A stretch of DNA of 5,483 bases from Chloroflexota bacterium. GTDB taxonomy: Bacteria; Chloroflexota; UBA11872; VXNJ01. Below, piece after piece: positions 1-5,483 of the stretch (its first letter is position 1; every line of letters starts with the position of its first letter). The stretch lies in the NCBI GenBank assembly GCA_026708165.1, contig JAPOVO010000127.1, forward strand, positions 1-5,483, in the 5' to 3' direction. Below the pieces are notes generated by a model. It saw nothing but the letters and a program-made list of their open reading frames with translations. It was not told where the DNA came from and ran no database searches. The position numbers and the translations under genes are program-made.

Positions 1-1440
1 GCCGACCCGCCCCCAACCCAAGCGCTGCTTCACCGCATCATTCGGGACGGGACCTATGATCGCAGGTATGTTGAACAAAGGGTCAAGGGTCTCGAGGATG
101 TCGCCGCAGTCGCGACTCACTATACGCCCGAATACACGGAGTCGATTACCGGCATCCCGGCCGCGACGATAGAGGAAGCGGCGCGGATAATCGGCGAGGC
201 AGACAAGACGGCGTTCTATTGGGGGCTCGGAATCAGCGAGCACACACACGGAACCGAGGCGTGCCTGACGCTTATAAACCTGGCACTGGCCACCGGGAAC
301 GTCGGACGGCGCGGTACCGGGCTGAATCCGCTGCGCGGGCAGAACAACGTTCAGGGGACGAGCGACGTGGGGGCGATCCCGATGTATTTCAGCGATTACA
401 GATCGGTCGAATCGCCGGAATATATCGAGTTGTTTGAACAGGCGTGGGGCGTGTCGCTACCGCGCAAAGAGGGGTTGACCACGGTTGAAATCGCGGACGC
501 AGTCGGCTCCGGCGATATCAAGGCCTTGTTCGTTATGGGTGAAAACCCGCTGATGTCCGACCCCGATCTCAACCACGTGCTCAAGGCGTTCAAGGACATT
601 GACTTCCTGGTCGTCCAGGACATCTTCATGACCGAGACGGCTGAATTCGCGGACGTTTTCCTTCCGGCGTCGTCGTGGGCCGAGAAAGAGGGTACCTACA
701 CCAATACCGACCGCCGGGTCCAGCGCGTGAGGAAGCTCCGTGAACTACCGGGCGAGGCGCGGGAGGACTGGGATATCATCCACGACCTGGCGGCCCGGAT
801 GGGTTACGACATGGGGTGTGCCAATCCAGCGGAGATCTTCGACGAAATTGCCCGCCTGACGCCCTCGCACGCGGGACTGAGTTTCGAACGGTTGGACCAG
901 GAGGGCGGCATTCGCTGGCCGTGTCCGACACCGGACCATCCCGGCGAGCTGTGGCTTTTCGGTGACCGGTTCCCGACCGAGGACGGCAAGGCGACCATGC
1001 ATCCGGTCGACTTTCGTGAATCCACGGAGATACCGGACGAGGAGTATCCGCTGATTTTCAACACCGGGCGAGTTCTCTATCACTGGCACGGGGGATCGAT
1101 AACACGCACGGCAAAGGGTCTGGACGAAATCTATCCGGAGGCGCTAATCGAGATTTCGCCAGAAGATGCCGAGTCTCTTGGAATACAGAAGAGCGGCAAG
1201 GTGATGGTGGAGAGCCGGCGGGGGCGCATCGAGTGCAGGGCGTGGATTACCAAACGAGTACCGCCGGGCACGGTGTACATGGGTTGGCACTTCTACGAGT
1301 CGGCGGCGAATTTCTTGACGATAAATGCGCTGGATCCGATCTCGAAGATACCCGAGTACAAGATCTGCGCGTGTCGAGTCGAGCCGATTCACGAAGACAC
1401 CGTGGTGTACTCGGACTCCTTGCGAGCCGCCCGCGCGTAG
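1..1440 (+). CDS. fdhA: Formate dehydrogenase alpha subunit (Mo/W-bis-pterin catalytic subunit), C-terminal part
   Basis: This is the catalytic subunit of a formate dehydrogenase, which interconverts formate and CO2 at a Mo- or W-bis(pyranopterin) centre. Frame 1 is open from the left edge to TAG at 1438-1440, giving 479 residues; the N-terminus lies outside the window. Seen: G-I-S-E-H-T-H-G at visible residues 77-84, then T-G-N-V-G at 98-102 and the FDH hallmark PLRGQNNVQG at 110-119. From memory of E. coli FdhF, R112 and Q114 correspond to its active-site Arg333 and Gln335. Further motifs are MGENPLMSDPD (179-189) and EGTYTNTDRRVQ (230-241). The C-terminal molybdopterin-dinucleotide-binding domain runs from about FNTGRVLYHWHGG (353) to NALDPISKIPEYK (442-454). 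By comparison with the roughly 715-residue FdhF, some 220 or more residues are missing, including the 4Fe-4S motif and the catalytic Sec/Cys, so the electron acceptor and Sec versus Cys type cannot be told. No frameshift is seen. Family assignment is secure; physiological direction is not. Confidence 0.95.
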   Translation, partial: ADPPPTQALLHRIIRDGTYDRRYVEQRVKGLEDVAAVATHYTPEYTESITGIPAATIEEAARIIGEADKTAFYWGLGISEHTHGTEACLTLINLALATGNVGRRGTGLNPLRGQNNVQGTSDVGAIPMYFSDYRSVESPEYIELFEQAWGVSLPRKEGLTTVEIADAVGSGDIKALFVMGENPLMSDPDLNHVLKAFKDIDFLVVQDIFMTETAEFADVFLPASSWAEKEGTYTNTDRRVQRVRKLRELPGEAREDWDIIHDLAARMGYDMGCANPAEIFDEIARLTPSHAGLSFERLDQEGGIRWPCPTPDHPGELWLFGDRFPTEDGKATMHPVDFRESTEIPDEEYPLIFNTGRVLYHWHGGSITRTAKGLDEIYPEALIEISPEDAESLGIQKSGKVMVESRRGRIECRAWITKRVPPGTVYMGWHFYESAANFLTINALDPISKIPEYKICACRVEPIHEDTVVYSDSLRAARA

Positions 1441-1562
1441 CCGACCACTGAGCCGGCAGCAATGCTTGATGGGGCGCTTGCGTCACTCCAGGGGACCCTT
1501 GGCAAATCAGGCAAAACCGACTGAGAAGCAGGCAGTGAGTATGTTTGGTGGGGACGCTTGGC
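1441..1562. repeat. Degenerate direct duplication downstream of fdhA (about 42-46 bp units)
   Basis: The segment just after the fdhA stop (1441-1482) and the one at 1517-1562 share the same order of short words: CCGA, CTGAG, GGCAG, then TGCTTGATGGGG-CGCTTG in the first copy and TGTTTGGTGGGGACGCTTGG in the second. The match needs several small gaps and was judged by eye. It may be an old tandem-type duplication with a period of about 78 bp, or chance in biased sequence. No T-tract terminator was found after fdhA; the small hairpin CCAGGG/CCCTTGG around 1488-1502 has a tight loop and no following T run. Confidence 0.25.
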
Positions 1563-1595
1563 GCGGCTATCGGTCCCTGGCGCCGCCCCGAGCTG

Positions 1596-1709
1596 ATGGT
1601 TAAGTTAGCTGTCGCACTGACGCTGATAATCTTGATTCCGGTTCCGTCAATGGTGGCTCAAGTAGCTGGAGAATCTCGGTCAGCAAGCGATGCAACAACG
1701 CGGAGTTAA
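1596..1709 (+). CDS. Possible small hydrophobic ORF (37 aa) overlapping the start of the membrane protein gene
   Basis: ATG at 1596 opens a 37-codon frame ending in TAA at 1707-1709, so it overlaps the next gene's ATG (1690) by 20 bases in another frame. The product begins MVKLAVALTLIILIPVPSMV, a short basic start followed by a hydrophobic stretch that looks like a signal peptide or a single membrane segment, then a polar Ser/Thr-rich tail. GGAG at 1668-1671 lies inside this ORF and upstream of the 1690 start, an arrangement that would allow translational coupling. Against it: no good ribosome binding site precedes 1596, the ORF is short, and no family is recognised. It may be a leader peptide, a tiny membrane protein, or chance. 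Confidence 0.2.
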   Translation: MVKLAVALTLIILIPVPSMVAQVAGESRSASDATTRS

Positions 1710-3192
1710 CAAGCTCGACGGACTCCGAGCGTCGGTGCTGTTTCTCATCTTCGCGGTTGTCTACCTGTTCTCGACGGGGGCACATGCGTATAGCGTTGAC
1801 GAAATAACCAATTACGCCTCCGCCCGTTTCCTGGTGGAATACGGCTCGCCAGATCTGAGGATTGACGATCCGTTTCCCAGCGGTCAGCTCATGAAGGCAA
1901 CTCATACGGATGGCGAGCGGGTGAGCAGTCGTTATGGTCTTGTTGCGTGGTTACCGCTGGTTCCTCTGTATGCGTTGGCGTCCGCCGTCGGACCGTCTCC
2001 AGAGCCTTCAAGCCCGACGTTTCCGGAGACAAGCCACGTTTTGCCTTTGGTCGTATTGCTATTCAATCCCATGGTCACAGCCGCGCTCGTGGCGTCTATC
2101 TACATACTGGCTCGGCAGATTGGGTTGAGGGGGCGATATGCGCTTTGCGCAGCGGTGATAGCCGGGGTGGGCAGCCCGCTGTGGGTGTATTCCAAAACGC
2201 TCTCCAGCATTCCTCTAGCATCCATTTTCATGGTCGGCGCCCTCTTGGGCATCGCCCGCGCGCGTCGCGGCGACCTCTGGCCGGTGGCGGTGTCCGGTCT
2301 TTTGGCGGGCTTGGCGGCGGCGGTCCGCGCCGAATACGCTGTCCTGGCGATTGTGCTCTTGCCCACTCTTATATTCACGTCTAAGGCCGTGTTTCGCAGC
2401 TGGATTCCGGGGGCGCTCGTCTGGACAGCCTCATGGTTCGCAGTGGTCGCTCCGGGCGTAGGTCTCCACAACCTGTACAAGACCGGCTCGATTTTGCACT
2501 CTGGCTACGGTGACCAGACGTTTCTGTGGCAGACGGCCAAATCGTATATCGGCGTGTTTGGAATTATTGCCAGCCCAAGTTTTGGACTGCTCGTATTCAT
2601 GCCCGTCGCCGCAGTGGGGTTTTGGGGACTCCTCGGCGGTGAAGGAGACAAGGCGGTCAGGTATGCAATGGCCGCCTTGGCGCTCATTGCCGTTGTCGGA
2701 TACGGAACGTTTAACGATTGGGAAGGGGGAGTTGTATGGGGGCCTCGCTACCTCACCGGCATCGCGCCCCTGCTGGCGGTTGGAGTGGGTGCCCTCCTTC
2801 AGACCAGATCCTTCGGTCTACCTGGATGGCTCGCAATCGCCGGGCTGACTTCCTGGGGAGTTGCGCTTTCGGTGCTCGGCGTACTAATGGATTTCCAGCA
2901 TGGCTGGCGCAACCTCTGGGACGTGGGCGCGAAGGCCGAACAGATATTCTGGAACCCCCACTTCTCGCTGATCGGCGCTCACCTGCGGCTTCTTGACCAG
3001 TGGCGTCACGGGCTCATCGGACTCGATCTCTATCTGCTGCATAAGATAGGCGTTTGGACGGTCCCGCTGGCGGCCGCGGCCCTCGCGTTAATCGCGGCCG
3101 GATGGGCCGCGCTGGAGATCAGAGGCTCAATTGAGCGTAGGGTTGCTCCCGTGATTGAGGCGTGCGCGGAAAGACGGACGCCTAAAGACTAG
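1690..3192 (+). CDS. Polytopic membrane protein, GT-C (GT39/ArnT-like) glycosyltransferase-like
   Basis: A 500-residue integral membrane protein, probably a GT-C fold glycosyltransferase that would move a sugar from a polyprenyl-phosphate carrier to a lipid, glycan or protein on the outer membrane face. Seen: about 11-12 hydrophobic segments, roughly at 13-33, 84-100, 117-141, 149-167, 172-190, 197-211, 214-230, 237-257, 285-312, 325-340, 355-370, 376-400 and 453-475. The loop after the first segment carries the acidic pair D37-E38 (YSVDEITNYASARF), where GT-C enzymes place a catalytic or metal-binding acidic motif. Also typical of such proteins are GLAAAVRAEYAVLA (206-219), SPSFGLLVFMP (295-305) and WEGGVVWGPRYLTGIAPLL (344-362). 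The start is ATG 1690 because the frame is closed upstream by TAG at 1663-1665; the Shine-Dalgarno match is poor, with GGAG 18 bases away. GTG 1735 would clip the first membrane segment. It lies 249 bp after fdhA and its stop overlaps that of aor. Substrate and acceptor are unknown, and a non-catalytic relative is possible. Confidence 0.75.
   Translation: MQQRGVNKLDGLRASVLFLIFAVVYLFSTGAHAYSVDEITNYASARFLVEYGSPDLRIDDPFPSGQLMKATHTDGERVSSRYGLVAWLPLVPLYALASAVGPSPEPSSPTFPETSHVLPLVVLLFNPMVTAALVASIYILARQIGLRGRYALCAAVIAGVGSPLWVYSKTLSSIPLASIFMVGALLGIARARRGDLWPVAVSGLLAGLAAAVRAEYAVLAIVLLPTLIFTSKAVFRSWIPGALVWTASWFAVVAPGVGLHNLYKTGSILHSGYGDQTFLWQTAKSYIGVFGIIASPSFGLLVFMPVAAVGFWGLLGGEGDKAVRYAMAALALIAVVGYGTFNDWEGGVVWGPRYLTGIAPLLAVGVGALLQTRSFGLPGWLAIAGLTSWGVALSVLGVLMDFQHGWRNLWDVGAKAEQIFWNPHFSLIGAHLRLLDQWRHGLIGLDLYLLHKIGVWTVPLAAAALALIAAGWAALEIRGSIERRVAPVIEACAERRTPKD
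3189..3192. other. Shared palindromic CTAG holding both stop codons of a convergent gene pair
   Basis: The plus-strand membrane protein gene ends in TAG at 3190-3192, and the minus-strand aor gene ends in TAG read from 3191 to 3189. Because CTAG is its own reverse complement, four base pairs carry both stops. There is no spacer for an intergenic terminator, so transcripts from either side must run into the other gene's 3' coding part. Confidence 0.95.
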
Positions 3193-5033
3193 CGGGCCGG
3201 ATGCAACGCTGGTTCAGCGAAGTCTGCCATTTTCAGATCGCGCAGGGTGGATGCTGGAACCCGGCCGCCGTCGTCCCAGTCACGCCTGGCGTAGTAGGTT
3301 CCTAGAAGAGCTTCAGGGGGCAGCTCTTCGGTTTCGCTACCGGCGGGTGACTGGAGCCGGGCGGGCAGCGCATCGTCGTTAGGGGTGAGGCCTTCGCGGA
3401 CGTTGAAGACGCGCCGGGCGGCCGCGGTGCGGGGGCCGATTCGACCAATCTGCCTGTAAGCGCCGCCATCGCCGTGGACCATCTTGACGATCTCGGCGCA
3501 CTCCGACTCAAGGTCGTCGAATGCGGCTCTGAAGAACTTGCAAACACCGAGCGCGTCGAGCAATGCCTGCCGGTCTTCCCGCGCGAGCGTTTGCTCGACG
3601 GCCGACTCGACCGTCTCAGGCTCTTGCTCGTCCCAGGGGGCCGGTTCCGTATCCATGCCAAGTCCGGCGCGGTTGTGACAGGCTCCTCTCGCTGATATGG
3701 CGAGACCCAGGCCGAGGTTCTGGTGGCGGCGCGGGTCGTAGCCGGGCATTTCGAGGCCCTTGACTTGCATCGACCACTCTTCCGAGCCTGCTCCAACCGC
3801 CTGCGCCGCCTTGAGGCTGCCTTCGGCAAGCAGCGATCCGACACCTTGCCTGTGGGCGATCAGCTTGATGCATTCGAGCAGCGCCGAGGCGTCGCCGAAC
3901 TCGAGAACCGGATCGGTTTTCGGATCGAGCTTCAGGACGCCACGCTGAACCGACTCCATCGCCCAGGCGATCGTGGCGCCCGTGCTTACTGTGTCCATTC
4001 CGTAGTCGTCGCAAAGCCCGGCGGCCTCGGCGATGACGTTCAGGTCGTCGATCTTGCACAGCGGGCCCAGAGCGTAAACGGTCTGGTATTCGAGCCGGAC
4101 CGCCCGTCCGTGTCGCTGTACATGGGGACGCTCGAAGCGATGCTCGCACTGGACGGGACATCCAACGCAGCCGTGGCGGAGCTTATCGGAACGTTGAAGC
4201 AGGTTGTCTCCGAGCTCCCGGTAGTCCTCTCCAGCGTCGGTGGACTGGAAGTTGGCCTGCGGCAAAGCACCCTTACCGATCAGGTTGGCGAGGCTGCGAA
4301 CGCTTCCGGACCATCCGTAGACCGCGACCTCAGGACGCTTGAACCGTTCGGCGAGGTCGCGGATATATGACACCAGACCTTCGCGATTGTCTGCGACCGT
4401 CCTGCCGGATCCGCGGACAGCGACGGCCTTCAGGTTCTTGGATCCGAGCACGGCTCCGAGCCCGGTACGCCCGGCGACGCGGCCCGTTTGGTCGGCCACG
4501 CTCGCAAACCTGACGAGGTTCTCGCCGGCCGGCCCGATTGACATAAACGAGAATCCGCGGTTGGGAACTTCGCGGCGCAGGACTTCGATCGATTCGGAGA
4601 TGTTCAGCTCCCAAAGGGGGCCGGCGTCGCGCAGCTCGATCCGTTCGTCGTCAATCAGGAGCCAAGCCGGTTTGGGGGACTTGCCGGAGATCACGACAGC
4701 GGAGAATCCGGCTCGGCGAAGCGCCTCGCCGGACGGTCCCGAAAGCGTGCTCTCGCCGATCAGCCCCGACTGCGGTGATTTGGCGGCGAGCGAGAGCCGG
4801 TCGGAGCCGGGGACGGGTGCTCCCGTCAGCGCGCCGGGCGCCATGACCACGAGGTTGTCCGGCGAGTAAGGGTCTAGACCAGGAGCCAGCCGTTTGGTCA
4901 GGATGGCGGCGCACAGAGCGGTACCGCCGAGAAAGCGGTCTACATCGCGGCGGGGCAGAGGTTCCGTTCGAATCGATCCGCTAGACAGATCGACTGAAAG
5001 CAGCCTGTCATGCCGGTCGCTTGAATCTCGCAA
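3189..5033 (-). CDS. aor: Aldehyde:ferredoxin oxidoreductase family protein (tungsten/molybdenum pterin enzyme)
   Basis: A complete 614-residue cytoplasmic oxidoreductase of the AOR family, which oxidises aldehydes to acids with ferredoxin (or reduces acids in reverse) at a W-bis-pterin site beside one 4Fe-4S cluster. Seen: the N-terminal fold beginning RLLSVDLSSGSIRTE (10-24) and PSGEALRRAGFSAVVISGK (100-118); the pterin-side motif GRVAGRTGLGAVLGSKNLKA (184-203); cluster ligands C289, C292, C296 (CVGCPVQC) and C498. The pterin-contact motifs DDYGMDT (342-348) and DALGVCK (493-499) match the family's D-x-x-G-L-(D/C)-x pair. E315 (RLEYQT) and H453 (RGACHNRA) sit where the active-site Glu and His of Pyrococcus furiosus AOR are expected. 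The C-terminal LLGTYYARRDWDDGG (576-590) is typical. Length matches AOR/FOR enzymes (about 605-620). The start is TTG at 5033: the frame has no ATG or GTG back to the upstream stop at 5070-5072, and AGGCG lies 10 bases before it. No ferredoxin or MoaD-like partner is visible. Substrate subclass cannot be assigned. Confidence 0.93.
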   Translation of the reverse strand: MRDSSDRHDRLLSVDLSSGSIRTEPLPRRDVDRFLGGTALCAAILTKRLAPGLDPYSPDNLVVMAPGALTGAPVPGSDRLSLAAKSPQSGLIGESTLSGPSGEALRRAGFSAVVISGKSPKPAWLLIDDERIELRDAGPLWELNISESIEVLRREVPNRGFSFMSIGPAGENLVRFASVADQTGRVAGRTGLGAVLGSKNLKAVAVRGSGRTVADNREGLVSYIRDLAERFKRPEVAVYGWSGSVRSLANLIGKGALPQANFQSTDAGEDYRELGDNLLQRSDKLRHGCVGCPVQCEHRFERPHVQRHGRAVRLEYQTVYALGPLCKIDDLNVIAEAAGLCDDYGMDTVSTGATIAWAMESVQRGVLKLDPKTDPVLEFGDASALLECIKLIAHRQGVGSLLAEGSLKAAQAVGAGSEEWSMQVKGLEMPGYDPRRHQNLGLGLAISARGACHNRAGLGMDTEPAPWDEQEPETVESAVEQTLAREDRQALLDALGVCKFFRAAFDDLESECAEIVKMVHGDGGAYRQIGRIGPRTAAARRVFNVREGLTPNDDALPARLQSPAGSETEELPPEALLGTYYARRDWDDGGRVPASTLRDLKMADFAEPALHPAR

Positions 5034-5043
5034 ATTGTGACTT

Positions 5044-5048
5044 CGCCT
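5044..5048 (-). promoter_or_regulatory. Weak ribosome binding site for the aor TTG start
   Basis: Read on the minus strand, AGGCG stands 10 bases before TTG at 5033. It is only a partial Shine-Dalgarno match, but it supports TTG as the start, since no ATG or GTG lies in frame between there and the upstream in-frame stop, and the N-terminal AOR homology begins about ten residues later. Confidence 0.4.
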
Positions 5049-5078
5049 GGCTCTCGGTAGTGATGCGCTTCATAGTCG

Positions 5079-5084
5079 ATTCTA
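5079..5084 (-). promoter_or_regulatory. Possible -10 element (TAGAAT) upstream of aor
   Basis: On the minus strand TAGAAT matches five of six bases of the bacterial TATAAT consensus and would place a transcript start near 5072, giving a leader of about 40 bases before the TTG. No acceptable -35 hexamer is seen at 16-18 bases, so this is only a weak candidate. A short direct repeat GTTGA-CGT-GTTGA (plus strand 5091-5103) lies just upstream in the position where a regulator could bind. Confidence 0.15.
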
Positions 5085-5142
5085 AATGGGGTTGACGTGT
5101 TGAGGCGAGACGGTGGGGCGATGGTCTAAGGCCGCTGGCGCA

Positions 5143-5154
5143 ACCGGATCCGGT
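5143..5154. repeat. Perfect 12-bp palindrome ACCGGATCCGGT
   Basis: A self-complementary 12-mer with no spacer, 110 bases upstream of the aor start. It could be a dimeric regulator's operator or a chance event; by a simple random expectation a 12-bp palindrome in 450 bp is somewhat uncommon (about one in ten such regions). No second copy was seen in the window. Confidence 0.35.
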
Positions 5155-5166
5155 CAGCTCAGGGAT

Positions 5167-5184
5167 CGCTCTACCCCGGGAGCG
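5167..5184. repeat. Hairpin CGCTC / GAGCG
   Basis: The arms 5167-5171 and 5180-5184 are perfect complements around an eight-base loop TACCCCGG, and the stem can gain a T-G wobble pair inside. It abuts, and overlaps by two bases, the next palindromic element, so the two may form one folded unit. There is no T-tract on either side, so it is not a standard terminator. Confidence 0.35.
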
Positions 5185-5213
5185 TTCATGGTTCGACAGG
5201 TTCACCACGAACG
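5183..5213. repeat. REP-like dispersed palindromic repeat (GTTCATGG...CCACGAAC type)
   Basis: The arms CGTTCATGGT (5183-5192) and ACCACGAACG (5204-5213) pair over ten positions with one A-C mismatch, around a loop that includes TTCGACAGG. The core with TTCGACAGG between complementary GTTC/GAAC arms closely resembles a short intergenic palindrome that I recall occurring in many copies in genomes of environmental bacteria. That recollection is not a database result. No second copy is present in this window. Confidence 0.5.
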
Positions 5214-5312
5214 GGTGGGGCGGACCTAGAGGGAGAACGGCTCGGGGCAGATGTGTCTGATTCGCGGAGTTCGGACGGGTGACGGAAGAGCGACTCTCAT
5301 GAAAGTTTTGAA

Positions 5313-5361
5313 ATTTACCCTGTGAACTTTGAAAATCGGGGTATTTGACGATGGGGTAAAT
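5313..5361. repeat. Inverted repeat ATTTACCC / GGGTAAAT in an AT-rich patch
   Basis: The 8-bp arms at 5313-5320 and 5354-5361 are perfect complements and extend inward by three more pairs (two G-T wobbles and one T-A pair), leaving a loop of about 27 bases. The loop and left flank contain similar words (GTTTTGAAAT near 5306 and CTTTGAAAAT near 5327). The patch from 5300 is clearly richer in A+T than its surroundings. It may be part of an interspersed element or a protein-binding region; no function is assigned. Confidence 0.35.
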
Positions 5362-5455
5362 GGGATGTGGGCGAGCGCCGGTTGCGTCTGGCTTGTTGCG
5401 TGTGAGATGGGACTGGAAGCTCTGATTGGCTGGTCGGGCACGGCTGGCGGAGGGA

Positions 5456-5483
5456 GGGCGGTTCGCGAACCGCCCCTACGGGG
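5456..5483. repeat. Perfect 20-bp palindrome followed by CTACGGGG, REP-like, reaching the window edge
   Basis: Bases 5456-5475 are a perfect palindrome with arms GGGCGGTTCG and CGAACCGCCC and no loop, followed by CTACGGGG up to the last base. The combination of a GGCGG/CCGCC palindrome with a CCCCTACGGGG tail is familiar to me as a dispersed intergenic repeat in GC-rich environmental bacteria; this is recollection, not a search. The right end of the element may lie outside the window. With no T-run it is not a typical terminator, though the stem itself would be very stable in RNA. Confidence 0.5.

Larger units (their letters stand above)
5034..5483. other. 450-bp non-coding region upstream of aor with clustered palindromes
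   Basis: No convincing gene lies here. The part nearest aor (5034-5160) should contain its promoter and leader. The remainder (about 5143-5483) carries at least four palindromic or inverted elements and an AT-rich patch at 5300-5361 that contrasts with the GC-rich surroundings. Open frames of 66 and 71 codons on the minus strand (5008-5208 and 5226-5441) have no ribosome binding site and no recognisable protein character; they run through the repeats. No tRNA, rRNA or CRISPR unit was found. Confidence 0.7.

Noticed and set aside
745..1089. 114-codon minus-strand ORF inside fdhA
   Set aside because: Antisense to conserved formate dehydrogenase sequence, with no recognisable domain.
367..1440. 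Separate fdhA start at GTG 367
   Set aside because: The same frame continues upstream to base 1 with clear formate dehydrogenase sequence, including the PLRGQNNVQG motif, so 367 is an internal valine.
1625..1630. GATAAT as a -10 box for the membrane protein gene
   Set aside because: No -35 element at a usable distance; it also falls inside the possible small ORF, so it is too weak to list.
3302..4161. Two minus-strand ORFs of about 180 codons inside aor in another frame
   Set aside because: Low-complexity Arg/Ser/Pro-rich translations typical of out-of-frame reading of a GC-rich gene.
3723..4370. 215-codon plus-strand ORF inside aor
   Set aside because: It is antisense to a fully conserved AOR coding region, has no protein motifs, and is explained by the GC-rich codon pattern of aor.
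5008..5208. 66-codon minus-strand ORF, including an internal ATG at 5073 giving 21 codons, overlapping the aor start
   Set aside because: No ribosome binding site before either start. The frame runs through the palindromic repeat and lacks protein character. A leader peptide from 5073 cannot be excluded but has no positive support.
5152..5213. tRNA-like words (CAGCTCAGG, a five-pair hairpin, GGTTCGA)
   Set aside because: The pieces are not in tRNA spacing, there is no acceptor stem or proper T-arm, and the TTCGA word belongs to the palindromic repeat.
5226..5441. 71-codon minus-strand ORF starting at GTG 5441
   Set aside because: Pro/Ser/Thr-rich translation, GTG start without a Shine-Dalgarno sequence, and it crosses the AT-rich inverted-repeat patch; more likely non-coding.

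Overview
The window looks like a piece of a GC-rich prokaryotic chromosome (roughly 60% G+C by eye) with anaerobic or facultative redox metabolism built on molybdenum/tungsten pterin enzymes. Nothing in it fixes the taxon. The dispersed palindromic repeats at the right end are of a kind I associate with environmental GC-rich bacteria such as SAR202/Dehalococcoidia-type Chloroflexota, but that is only a guess.

Layout: (1) 1-1440, plus strand: the C-terminal 479 residues of a formate dehydrogenase alpha subunit, open at the left edge. (2) 1441-1689: a 249-bp gap with a degenerate internal duplication and a possible 37-codon hydrophobic ORF (1596-1709) that overlaps the start of the next gene. 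(3) 1690-3192, plus strand: a 500-residue polytopic membrane protein resembling GT-C fold (GT39/ArnT-like) glycosyltransferases. (4) 3189-5033, minus strand: a complete 614-residue aldehyde:ferredoxin oxidoreductase (AOR family) starting at TTG, with all cluster and pterin-binding motifs intact. (5) 5034-5483: 450 bp with no convincing gene, holding several palindromes and an AT-rich patch, probably the aor upstream region followed by intergenic repeats.

The two redox enzymes both use a bis-pterin Mo/W cofactor and act on C1 or aldehyde/acid substrates. They are convergent and separated by the membrane protein gene, so they are not one operon. A metabolic link (formate/CO2 and aldehyde/acid interconversion around a shared ferredoxin or NAD pool) is possible but only inferred. 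The glycosyltransferase-like protein has no obvious functional tie to either. The most striking structural detail is that the membrane protein gene and aor end tail-to-tail on one shared CTAG, leaving no spacer for a terminator.

I see no clear new biological system here. The best leads are the shared-stop convergent pair, the repeat-rich right end, and the small overlapping ORF in front of the membrane protein gene.
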